Source: Myxococcales bacterium (GTDB taxonomy: Bacteria; Myxococcota_A; Polyangia; Fen-1088). From it: DNA of 43,605 bases. Position 1 is the first letter of the stretch. Every line of letters begins with the position of its first letter. Shown here piece after piece: positions 24,512 through 32,200 of this stretch. The stretch lies in the NCBI GenBank assembly GCA_003158735.1, contig PMLB01000123.1, forward strand, positions 1-43,605, written 5' to 3'. The notes beneath the pieces are model-generated. The model was not told the origin of the DNA. It did no database searches and worked only from the letters and a program-made list of their open reading frames with translations. A program made the position numbers and the translations under genes.

Positions 24512-25894
24512 TCAGAAAACGAACACCAACCGCGAGGCCAAACTGCGAATCGTCACGTTGCTGGGATTGGGTCCCTCGGTGTTGAAGAAATATGAGCTGG
24601 AGTACTGGGTCTTCAGCTGGGCCCAAGGCTTGAAATAGATGTTGAAGCCCAGGGAAGGCGTGCAAACGAAATCGTCGAGAAAATCCGGTGGGCTGACGTA
24701 CTGGATCTCGACGTAGACGTAGGGTTCGAAGCGACGGGCGAAGCGATGGGCCAGCAGCCCGTACCAGTAGTGGGCAAAGCGATTGGGGAGCACACTCCCC
24801 GGGGGCCCCAGGCCTGGTTCATTCTGGGCGCCTGCGTCGTACTTAACTCGATGAAGTAGCGCTTCGGTGCGGAGCCTCCAGCCACCCCAGTCCACCGACA
24901 GGTCGACACCCGCTGCCCATTCGTGATACGCCCACGCCCTGGTTTCCGTCACGCCGAAGCTGCCCGAGGAAAAGTCCAGTTGCTTGGTGTCGTCCGATGA
25001 AGTGCCCCAGTAGCCCGACATCCCCACGGTGAAGCGGGTCGCGCCGCTGTGGCGCAAGAACAGCCTTGCGCCAAGGGCCTTGTCATCGGTCAGGTCGACG
25101 TTCGTCATCGTCCGTCCATTACTCAGGTAGACGTGGTACCCGAGGTCCAGGGCGCCGAACACGAAACTACCGTACGCGTGAACGCCAACCAGACGCGCTG
25201 GGATAGCCTCTTCCACTTGAAAGGCTGGCAGCAGAAGCGAGATGAGCACAGGCGTGCCGTGATCGATGTTCCAGATCCCGTAGGGTGACGGGAAAAGTCC
25301 TGCTTGGATGGTGAGGGCTTGGCTATAGGACCACTCGCCCCAGGCCCGCTCGATCACGACACCGCCCCACGACACGTGCGCGCGGCCATTTGGATCGCTG
25401 GAATCGTAGACGCTCGTGTTCACGCGCTGATAGTTGGGGGTGAACGACTCGGACCCGTTTGGGTACAGCGTGAACCGCGTTTCGATGAGGGTGCGCCATC
25501 CCGGCCCGGGGCGCGTGTCGAGGTATAGGTTGACATTGCCCAGGACAAACGTGGTGGCGCGGGTCGGGTAGACGCCATTGAGCGGATCACCGCTATCCAG
25601 GAAGAGCCGCTGAAGTCCGACGTCCATGAAGCCATACAGATCGATTGCGCGCGCCGGGGTCGCGTGGCCAGCCTCCGCTTCCGCGGACTCCACTTCCTTC
25701 ATACGCTGTTCGATGGCATCCAATCGGGTGTCCAACGGAGGACCGGCGGGAGCCTCAACCTGGTCCACCTCCTTGGCTGATGGGTTGACGGCTGTTTGGT
25801 TCGTCACAGACGGAACGGGGGCAGGTTCGCCTTGTGCGCGCGCCAGGCCCGGCAAGAACGACAGCAACCCAATCAGGAATCGATGGTTTTTCAC
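24512..25894 (-). CDS. Outer-membrane beta-barrel (porin-like) protein
   Basis: 460 residues. Signal peptide 1-21 (ending LARAQG), a Pro/Val-rich linker, a short coiled coil (about 54-76, LDTRLDAIEQRMKEVESAEA), then a beta-barrel beginning IDLYGFMDVGLQRLF. Strands alternate aromatic and polar residues throughout, and the chain ends in RLVFVF, a terminal Phe typical of BAM-assembled barrels. It includes AWGEWSYSQALTIQAGLFPSPYGIWNIDHG, a conserved stretch of porins of this type. The substrate is unknown. The start shares ATGA with the stop of the binding-protein-like gene upstream, so the two are translationally coupled. Confidence 0.8.
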   Translation of the reverse strand: MKNHRFLIGLLSFLPGLARAQGEPAPVPSVTNQTAVNPSAKEVDQVEAPAGPPLDTRLDAIEQRMKEVESAEAEAGHATPARAIDLYGFMDVGLQRLFLDSGDPLNGVYPTRATTFVLGNVNLYLDTRPGPGWRTLIETRFTLYPNGSESFTPNYQRVNTSVYDSSDPNGRAHVSWGGVVIERAWGEWSYSQALTIQAGLFPSPYGIWNIDHGTPVLISLLLPAFQVEEAIPARLVGVHAYGSFVFGALDLGYHVYLSNGRTMTNVDLTDDKALGARLFLRHSGATRFTVGMSGYWGTSSDDTKQLDFSSGSFGVTETRAWAYHEWAAGVDLSVDWGGWRLRTEALLHRVKYDAGAQNEPGLGPPGSVLPNRFAHYWYGLLAHRFARRFEPYVYVEIQYVSPPDFLDDFVCTPSLGFNIYFKPWAQLKTQYSSSYFFNTEGPNPSNVTIRSLASRLVFVF

Positions 25895-26397
25895 GGCATC
25901 ACCACCTGGCTGCGACGGATGCGAGCCACGACCTTCACGCGTGGTTTTAGTTTCGAGTCGGGGATGTATCCGATTGCGCCGGGCGTGCGTGACACCAGAT
26001 CCACAATCGCCGCCGCCGAGGACAGTTGCCGCGGCGGCGGACTGTCGCCGCGAATCATCTGATCGATCCAGAACTGGGCCACGTCGTCGGGGTCCATGCC
26101 CAGAACGACGCGGTCGAAGACGACGCGTTCGGGGACGCTGGGCGCAAGGTTGATGGCAGTCACCGGTGTTCTGTCAGGCCAATCGCGCAAGACGCGGGTA
26201 AACACCGCCCGCAAATCGTTCGCCGAAAGCGCGCGTACGGGCGACGAGGGGTGGACGATAACCACAAGCTCTGCCGGTTCTTCGGCCCCGGACGGATGTG
26301 ACAGAAGGCAGCCGAGCATGGCCATGATGCCGAAGACGCCGCTCCACGTCCGCCTCGGCAAGTGCAGTCTCGCTCCACGCCGTCGCTTCGATCTCAA
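25891..26397 (-). CDS. Periplasmic phosphate-binding-protein-like (PBP superfamily) small protein
   Basis: 168 residues from TTG 26397; ATG 26325 is an alternative giving a shorter leader. A signal peptide with Arg-rich N-region and a hydrophobic core (FGIMAMLGCLLS) precedes AEELVVIVHPSSPVRALSANDLRAVF, the usual opening of the small PBP-like family. The end, QLSSAAAIVDLVSRTPGAIGYIPD, is the family's most conserved part (PGAIGY). It is about half the length of PstS, so it probably has one lobe and acts as a sensor or accessory binder, not a full ABC transporter component; no permease or ATPase lies nearby. It is the first gene of the operon with the porin and the Cys-rich lipoprotein, divergent from the kinase gene with a 100-bp gap. 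Confidence 0.78.
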   Translation of the reverse strand: MRSKRRRGARLHLPRRTWSGVFGIMAMLGCLLSHPSGAEEPAELVVIVHPSSPVRALSANDLRAVFTRVLRDWPDRTPVTAINLAPSVPERVVFDRVVLGMDPDDVAQFWIDQMIRGDSPPPRQLSSAAAIVDLVSRTPGAIGYIPDSKLKPRVKVVARIRRSQVVMP

Positions 26398-26497
26398 GGA
26401 AGTACCCCAAGACGCCTATCGGCGGCGGCTCGGCCAATCTTGAGCCAAGGCAGCGTCAAGCTGGTGCGCGGTCCTGCCGATTGTCCCCCAGGGCGCG

Positions 26498-28945
26498 ATG
26501 CTACTGCGTGGAAAACTGGGCCTGCTTGTGGGTGTTCCCGTCACCGGGGCGTTGCTGCTGGCCACGCTGGTACTGGCCGAGGCGTGGCGGGACGCCGAAC
26601 GTGCGACTGCGCTCGGTTCGGTGGAACACCTACAGAGGGTCGCTGAGCGATCCACAACCCTGGTGCGTGCGCTGCAGGCCGAGCGCACGAGTGCGGTCCT
26701 TACTGCCGCCAGCCGTGAGCGAGTTGCGCAGGGATCGTTGCTGCCCGGGCGGATTGCCAGCGTGGACAGCGCCCTTGCCGCGTTCCGCGAATCCGTCGAA
26801 AAGCTGGACCGGAAGCTCCTGACATCCGGCACCGACCGAGCCGTCAAGATGACCGTGACCCAACTTGCAATCCTACCGGAAGTGCGAGGCGACATAGGTT
26901 CTGGTGGCGCCCGAGGTTTCGATCGACTGGGCACGGGGTATGGCACCATGGTGGAGGCACTGATTGCGCTCGTTACCAGTTTGCGTGAAGTCAGTTCGGA
27001 TAAGGAGATCGCGGCTGATGTGGCCACCTTGGTCTCGCTTCTGCGCGTCGATGAACAGGAGGCTCGCCTCGACGCTTTGTTGGGACTGGTGTTCTCGGTG
27101 GGCGAGTTTCCGCCCGGGTCTTTTCGAAAACTGGTTGCCATCACGACCGAGGCCAAGGTGCACAGCGCAACCCTTCAGGTCGATGCCGGCGAGGTGACGC
27201 GCGCCCGCTTCAACGCGTCCCTGACGTCGGGCCCAGGCCAGGAGGTGTCCGCCATCGTGGCCGCCGCCCTCGCTTCGGTACAGGACATACCGAAAGTCGA
27301 TCCGAATCATTGGTATGTCCAGCACGGCCAACAGATAACGACTCTCCGGCAACTGGAGGACCGAATGCTCGCGCGAATCGCAAGCCGCGCCACCCAGAAG
27401 AAGGCGGAACGGCAGCGCATGGTATTGCTCGTGCTGATCGTGGCTGGGCTGGCGGTTCCAGGATCCCTGGCGCTGGGCTGGAAGGTGGCCAGAAGTGTGC
27501 ACCTGTCGCTGGCGTCACTGCATGCCGTTGCCAATCGCGTACGCAGGGAAGGTGACTTCAGCGCGCGGGTGGTCAGTGCCAGCGCGGACGAGGTGGGTCA
27601 ACTGGGCGACGCATGGAACGAGATGATGGCCGGGATTCAAGCCCGCGACCGCGAACTGGCGGACCATCGTAGGCATCTGGAAGAGACCGTCTCGCAGCGA
27701 ACTGCCGATCTGGCGTCGGAACGTCAGAGACTGGCGCTGATTCTTACGTCGGTCAATGAGGGCATCGTGGGGTTGGACCCAAACGGGTGTGTGACCTTTC
27801 TGAACCCGGCTGCGGAGCGACTGTTGGGTCTGACCGCTTCGGATACCGTGGGACGTCCCTTTCATGAGGTGGTTCAACATGAGATGGGAGAGGCCAAATG
27901 CGTCAGGGAAAGCTGTCCGATCCTACGCACGCTGAACGACGGTTCTCTTGGCAGCCTGACGGGCGACCGGCTCGCGCGAAGCAACGGTGTCCCCTTGGTC
28001 ATTGAAGGATCAAGCACACCCATCGTCGTCGAGGGACGCACTGCCGGTGCCGTCCTGAGCCTGCGGGATGTGACCGCCCAGAAGAATCTGGAATTCCAGT
28101 TGCAGCAAGCACGCAAGCTGGAGGCGATTGGCCAGTTGGCCGCTGGAATTGCGCACGAGATAAACACCCCGATGCAGTTCATCGGCGACAACGTACGCTT
28201 TTTGCAGGAGGCCGTCGGTGACATGCAGGTCGTTCTGGAGGGGTATCGTAGCGCGGTCCAAGGAGACTCGGGGCTTGCGTCCGAGGTGCGGCAATCACTT
28301 GAACGGCTGGAGCAGGACAAGGACGTTGGCTACCTGATCGAGAACGTGCCGCGATCTTGCGAGAGCGCCCTGATGGGCGTCGCCCGGGTCAGCAAGATCG
28401 TCTACGCGATGAAGGAGTTTTCTCATTCAGGAGGCGAAGAAAAGGAACTGGCGGATCTGAATCGTGCGACCGAGAGTACCGCCACGGTAGCCACCAGCGT
28501 ATGGAAGCACGTAGCGGAACTGGAACTCCACCTGGAAGCCGATCTGCCTACACCTCCCGTACACCTTGGTGAAATCAATCAAGTCATACTCAACCTCATC
28601 ATCAATGCCGCCCATGCCATTGCAGACGTCGTCAAGGATGGCGGCGCCAAGGGACGCATTACCGTGTCGACTGGGCACGACGACACGCATGTCGAGATTC
28701 GCGTGGCGGACACCGGGACTGGGATCCCGGAGTCCGCACGGGAACGGATCTTCACGCCATTCTTCACAACCAAGGAGATCGGCAAGGGAACCGGACAAGG
28801 ACTGTCGCTGGCGCGGTCGGTGGTAGTCGATCGCCACCACGGCACCATTGCATTTGAGACGGAGACGGGACGCGGTACGACCTTCATCGTACGCCTACCG
28901 CTCCAGGATACTGATGCCCCAGCGGCCCAGACGCCCCCAAAATGA
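26498..28945 (+). CDS. Membrane sensor histidine kinase, NIT-HAMP-PAS-HisKA-HATPase
   Basis: 815 residues. Two transmembrane segments (about 6-28 and 307-330) enclose a roughly 280-residue periplasmic all-helical region that looks like a NIT domain: it opens with RSTTLVRALQAERTSAVLTAASR and contains LDALLGLVFSVGEFPPGSFRKL. NIT domains in other bacteria bind nitrate or nitrite. HAMP follows (about 330-385), then a coiled coil, a PAS domain (about 412-530, with NEGIVGLDPNGCVTFLNPAAERLLG) and the kinase core: H-box GIAHEINTPMQF with the phospho-His near residue 553, N-box LNLIINAAHAI, and DTGTGIPESAR plus GKGTGQGLSLARS. All catalytic motifs are intact. No response regulator is adjacent. Divergent from the binding-protein operon, which it may control. 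Confidence 0.88.
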   Translation: MLLRGKLGLLVGVPVTGALLLATLVLAEAWRDAERATALGSVEHLQRVAERSTTLVRALQAERTSAVLTAASRERVAQGSLLPGRIASVDSALAAFRESVEKLDRKLLTSGTDRAVKMTVTQLAILPEVRGDIGSGGARGFDRLGTGYGTMVEALIALVTSLREVSSDKEIAADVATLVSLLRVDEQEARLDALLGLVFSVGEFPPGSFRKLVAITTEAKVHSATLQVDAGEVTRARFNASLTSGPGQEVSAIVAAALASVQDIPKVDPNHWYVQHGQQITTLRQLEDRMLARIASRATQKKAERQRMVLLVLIVAGLAVPGSLALGWKVARSVHLSLASLHAVANRVRREGDFSARVVSASADEVGQLGDAWNEMMAGIQARDRELADHRRHLEETVSQRTADLASERQRLALILTSVNEGIVGLDPNGCVTFLNPAAERLLGLTASDTVGRPFHEVVQHEMGEAKCVRESCPILRTLNDGSLGSLTGDRLARSNGVPLVIEGSSTPIVVEGRTAGAVLSLRDVTAQKNLEFQLQQARKLEAIGQLAAGIAHEINTPMQFIGDNVRFLQEAVGDMQVVLEGYRSAVQGDSGLASEVRQSLERLEQDKDVGYLIENVPRSCESALMGVARVSKIVYAMKEFSHSGGEEKELADLNRATESTATVATSVWKHVAELELHLEADLPTPPVHLGEINQVILNLIINAAHAIADVVKDGGAKGRITVSTGHDDTHVEIRVADTGTGIPESARERIFTPFFTTKEIGKGTGQGLSLARSVVVDRHHGTIAFETETGRGTTFIVRLPLQDTDAPAAQTPPK

Positions 28946-29296
28946 CCGACAGGGCCGCGGAGATCCACGTTCAGACAGGTGAGGAGTTCGGCTCCGCGGA
29001 TGCTAGGGCAATGTGATGCGCCCAGGAGCGTCGCTGGCTCCGGTCTGAGTGTGACAGCTGTTGCAATCGCCGCTACTTGCGGTGGAAACCATCACGCGCT
29101 CGATGCCGGAGCCGTTCACGACCTTGGCCGGGCAGGAGTGTCCTCTTCATGACCATTTGATGAGAGCTTTCGGATCCGAATTACAAAGACAAGGCGGCGC
29201 GCGTGGCGGCCAGGTAGCGGAGGAGCGGGCTCAGCCGCCTGAACCTGCGATCAACGGACCGCCAGGTTGACGCCGTCCTGAGGTACACTCCGCCGC
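28946..29296. other. Intergenic region without an intact gene
   Basis: 351 bp between the histidine kinase and the GT-C-like gene. It contains one recognisable remnant on the minus strand (29003-29146). A plus-strand tail at 29173-29217 reads DPNYKDKAARVAAR then stop, which looks like the end of a lost gene but is too short to name. The remainder shows no RNA gene or clear terminator. Confidence 0.6.
29003..29146 (-). pseudogene. C-terminal remnant of a c-type cytochrome-like protein
   Basis: A 47-codon open stretch on the minus strand ends SSGDCNSCHTQTGASDAPGR-ITLP then stop. CNSCH (29065-29051) is a CxxCH haem-attachment motif. This tail resembles the C-terminus of extracellular proteins with a single haem site seen in Myxococcota. 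An in-frame stop lies directly upstream (29149-29147), and no N-terminus or start is found in the gap. The rest of the gene is gone, so I call it a decayed fragment. It could be a chance match, but the motif context makes that less likely. Confidence 0.5.
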
Positions 29297-31666
29297 ATGT
29301 TCTGGGTCAAACTCCCGCAGCTCCCGCGCACGCTGCTCTGCCGCCTGCGGCCTTGGGCTTTGCTCGTCGTCGCCGCGGCTGCGGTCGCGCTCACTCTACT
29401 TTTCCTGAACCAGCGGCAGCCCCTGTCGCAGTGGCTGTTCTGGCGCTTCGCCGTCATTTATGGCTGCGTGCTGTTTTTCGGCGCAGCCTGTTTCAGCGCG
29501 GGTCACGCGGCGCTGGGGTTGCTAGTCAAGAGCCGTCCCTTGCCCCTGCGCGAGCGACTCTTGCTGGATGTCGCTGCGGGCGTGCTGCTGTTTGCCCTTG
29601 CGGTCTTTCTCGTTGGGGTTTGCCACGGTCTCGGCCATGCGTCTTTCTGGGCCATTCCCGGCGTCCTCCTGGCGGTTGGCCTGCCTCGATGTCTTCGTGA
29701 TGCGCGCAGAATCGGCCCCCATCTCGCGCATCACTGGGTGCGGTCGCGGCCGATCTCGGGGATTGTGCCCGCGCTGGCAACAGGGTTTGGCGTCGTGGGG
29801 TTGTTCCTCATCTACCTGTCGGTTCTGGTTCCGGAGAACTTGGCTTTTGATTCGCGCTGGTACCACTTGGCCATTGCCGAGCGCTACGTGGCGGCAGGAA
29901 GGATTGGCGCCTTTCCAGAAGGTTGGTTCCTGGGCACGCACCCCCACCTTGCCTCGTTGCTTTACACCTGGGCCTTCACCCTGCCGGGATTCGATCTGGC
30001 TGCGCGCATAGTCTTGTCGGCGCATATCGAGTTCTTTCTCTTTCTGGTCACCTTGGCTGGCATCCCTGTGATGGTCGAGCGCCTGCTGCCCAGAAGCCGC
30101 GTGCGCGGCGCCTGGGCGGCGACTTTCCTCTTCCCCGGCATCTTCCTCTACGATTCGAGCCTGGGCGTGGCTGCGGATCACGTCCTGGCTTTCTGGGCCA
30201 TCCCGATTGCCTTGGCGGCCTTTCGCTTGGTGGTCGCCTGGACGCCCAGCCGTGGCGTTCTTCTGGGAGCCATGCTGGCTGGTGCGGCCATGACCAAGTC
30301 GCAAGCCCTCTACTTTCTGGGCCCGGCCGCGCTCTTCGTCGCCGGCAGCGCTGTGCTTGCGCTCGTGCGCCGAACGCAAAGGCTTGGCTACCTGGCCAAG
30401 GTCCTGTGCCTGCCCACCCTGGGGGCGTTTGCCCTCTTCAGCGCGGCGCACTGGCTGGCCAACCTGATCTGGTACCGAAACCCTGTCTATCCCTTCCTTG
30501 CTAGTGTCTTCCCGTCGCGGCCTTGGGTTCCTGGGCACCCGGGGTATTGCTACGATCCAGGGTGGACCCCTGAGGGAACCCTCTGGGCACGCGTGCGCGA
30601 GACTCTGCTGGCGCTGTTCACCTTTGCGTACAAACCCCACGACTGGCCCGGTTTCCACCGTGATCTGCCGGTCTTTGGATTTCTTTTCACACTGAGTCTC
30701 TGCTTGCTTCCGTTCTTTCCGCGGGCCAGGCGGACGATGCTGCTGGCGCTGGCAGCCCTGGTGGGCATCGCCATCTGGTTCTGGACCGCCCACCAGGATC
30801 GCTATTTGCAAGCACTTCTGCCCTGGCTGGTTGCGGTCACGGTCGCGGCGTTCACCCTGGCCTGGAGAACCGGGTGGCCCGCGCGCCTTGGTCTGGTAGC
30901 GCTGGTGGCGATGCAACTGATTTGGGGGGGCGACATTCCTTTCCTTCCGACCCACGCCATGGCAGGCCGGCCGCCCAGTGCCATCGCCATCGACCTGCTT
31001 TCCACGACGTTCCGCCACGAGACCAGACAACGGACTGACCCGCACACCGGGTTCGATGAGGTCCGGGAAGCTCTGCCCAAGAACAGCGTCGTGTTGTTGC
31101 ACGACGAGTACGTCCAGCTAGGCATCGGCCGCCCCGTCGTGTCGGACAATCCACGCTGGGAGGGAGGACTTGACCTCGGTAAAGTGGGGGGACCGGCGCA
31201 GGCGTTCGAGCAACTGCGCGCCTACGGGGTCACCCACGTCTTGGCGCGGCCCGATCTCTGTCGCAACGGAGAGGTGTCCCTGGCCAGCGAGGTGGTGTTG
31301 CACCAGCTCTTGCAACACTGGGGAGTCGGTCGTCGTCGCGTGGGCTGGCTCGATCTGTGGGCCTTGCCCGCGCGCGCTCCGCAGGCGCGATCCTCGGGCC
31401 CGATCGTGTACGCGGGCTGTGGAAAGCGTGCCCAGGTGGGTCTCGATGCGATCTCCGGTGCCTACGAAGAGGATCGAAAGGCCGGCCCGGAGGCGGCGCG
31501 CTTCCTGCAGCCCGCCGATGAGGCGCTATTCCGAGGCGCGCAGGCCGCGGTCATCGACGAGCGTTGCCCGGTGTCGATCCCTGACGGCGTCGCCTCGTAT
31601 TGGGAGCGCGTCACGCACTGGAGGCAGGCTCATCTCTGGCTTCGCAGGAGGGGCGGGTCCCCATAA
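29297..31666 (+). CDS. Large polytopic membrane protein, GT-C glycosyltransferase-like
   Basis: 789 residues. The first 620 residues contain many transmembrane helices; the last 170 are soluble. A predicted extracytoplasmic loop reads ENLAFDSRWYHLAIAERYVAAGRI, with the Asp followed by YH that is common at GT-C active sites, then GWFLGTHPHLASLLYTWAF. The middle has GAMLAGAAMTKSQALYFL and NLIWYRNPVYPF, which recur in GT39/GT83-like proteins. Such enzymes transfer sugar from polyprenyl phosphate at the outer face of the inner membrane. The acceptor is unknown. It starts at ATG 29297 without a strong ribosome binding site, and it is not close to the other glycosylation genes (36.5-38.3 kb), though on the same strand. 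Confidence 0.75.
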   Translation: MFWVKLPQLPRTLLCRLRPWALLVVAAAAVALTLLFLNQRQPLSQWLFWRFAVIYGCVLFFGAACFSAGHAALGLLVKSRPLPLRERLLLDVAAGVLLFALAVFLVGVCHGLGHASFWAIPGVLLAVGLPRCLRDARRIGPHLAHHWVRSRPISGIVPALATGFGVVGLFLIYLSVLVPENLAFDSRWYHLAIAERYVAAGRIGAFPEGWFLGTHPHLASLLYTWAFTLPGFDLAARIVLSAHIEFFLFLVTLAGIPVMVERLLPRSRVRGAWAATFLFPGIFLYDSSLGVAADHVLAFWAIPIALAAFRLVVAWTPSRGVLLGAMLAGAAMTKSQALYFLGPAALFVAGSAVLALVRRTQRLGYLAKVLCLPTLGAFALFSAAHWLANLIWYRNPVYPFLASVFPSRPWVPGHPGYCYDPGWTPEGTLWARVRETLLALFTFAYKPHDWPGFHRDLPVFGFLFTLSLCLLPFFPRARRTMLLALAALVGIAIWFWTAHQDRYLQALLPWLVAVTVAAFTLAWRTGWPARLGLVALVAMQLIWGGDIPFLPTHAMAGRPPSAIAIDLLSTTFRHETRQRTDPHTGFDEVREALPKNSVVLLHDEYVQLGIGRPVVSDNPRWEGGLDLGKVGGPAQAFEQLRAYGVTHVLARPDLCRNGEVSLASEVVLHQLLQHWGVGRRRVGWLDLWALPARAPQARSSGPIVYAGCGKRAQVGLDAISGAYEEDRKAGPEAARFLQPADEALFRGAQAAVIDERCPVSIPDGVASYWERVTHWRQAHLWLRRRGGSP

Positions 31667-31764
31667 ACCCAACGTGAAGTGGGTGTCAGGGCGCCGCAAC
31701 ACCTACACTGGCGGCGGTTGCGCTTTAGCGCAGACTGAAAAGTGCCGCTGTACGCTGACGAGGC

Positions 31765-32193
31765 ATGATGAGTTCATCTTTCGTCAGGGTGCGACTAGGG
31801 TGGGCGCTGGCCATTCTGTCGCTGGCCATCGCGGGACCGGCCTGGGCCGACGACCCCAAGCAGGAGGCGAAGGCGCGCTACACCACCGGGCAGAGCCACT
31901 ACAACCTGAATGAGTTTCAGGAGGCTTTGCAGGATTTCAAGGAGGCCTACCGCCTCTTCCCTGATCCGGTCTTCCTGTTCAACGGCGACTTCAACTTCTG
32001 GTCAGGAGCCAGCAGACCCGAGCTGGCCAGCTCGGGCGATGTTTCGTGCCAGGACTGGAGTAGTTCGAGCGCCATGGCCCACGGCCTGTACGGCGACGCC
32101 AATCTGTCTGGCGGCCCCGACTGGTTCGTCGGCTCGGGGAACACCTTCACTTGTGACAAAAGCGACGTGCGTCTGCTTTGCGCGGAGCCCTAG
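31765..32193 (+). CDS. Chimeric secreted protein: truncated TPR N-terminus joined to a DUF1554-like C-terminus
   Basis: 142 residues. Residues 1-28 are a signal peptide ending PAWAD. Residues 30-73 (KQEAKARYTTGQSHYNLNEF through LFPDPVFLFN) are the first TPR of a myxobacterial TPR protein type, where FLFN normally runs on into the next helix (IAQCYR-like). Here it changes abruptly at about residue 74 (nucleotide 31984) to GDFNFWSGASRPELASSGDV, and the rest (CQDWSSSSAM to RLLCAEP) looks like the C-terminus of a surface-lectin-like domain with C...W...G...W...C...RL-C spacing, as in DUF1554-type proteins. The join is in frame, so a short protein could be made. A deletion between two genes, or an assembly error, would explain it. 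Confidence 0.6.
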   Translation: MMSSSFVRVRLGWALAILSLAIAGPAWADDPKQEAKARYTTGQSHYNLNEFQEALQDFKEAYRLFPDPVFLFNGDFNFWSGASRPELASSGDVSCQDWSSSSAMAHGLYGDANLSGGPDWFVGSGNTFTCDKSDVRLLCAEP

Positions 32194-32200
32194 ACCTGCG

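Noticed and set aside
29522-31102. A 526-codon minus-strand open frame opposite the second GT-C-like gene.
   Set aside because: It reads as Gln/Arg/Glu/Gly-rich noise, a known effect of the reverse complement of hydrophobic GC-rich genes.
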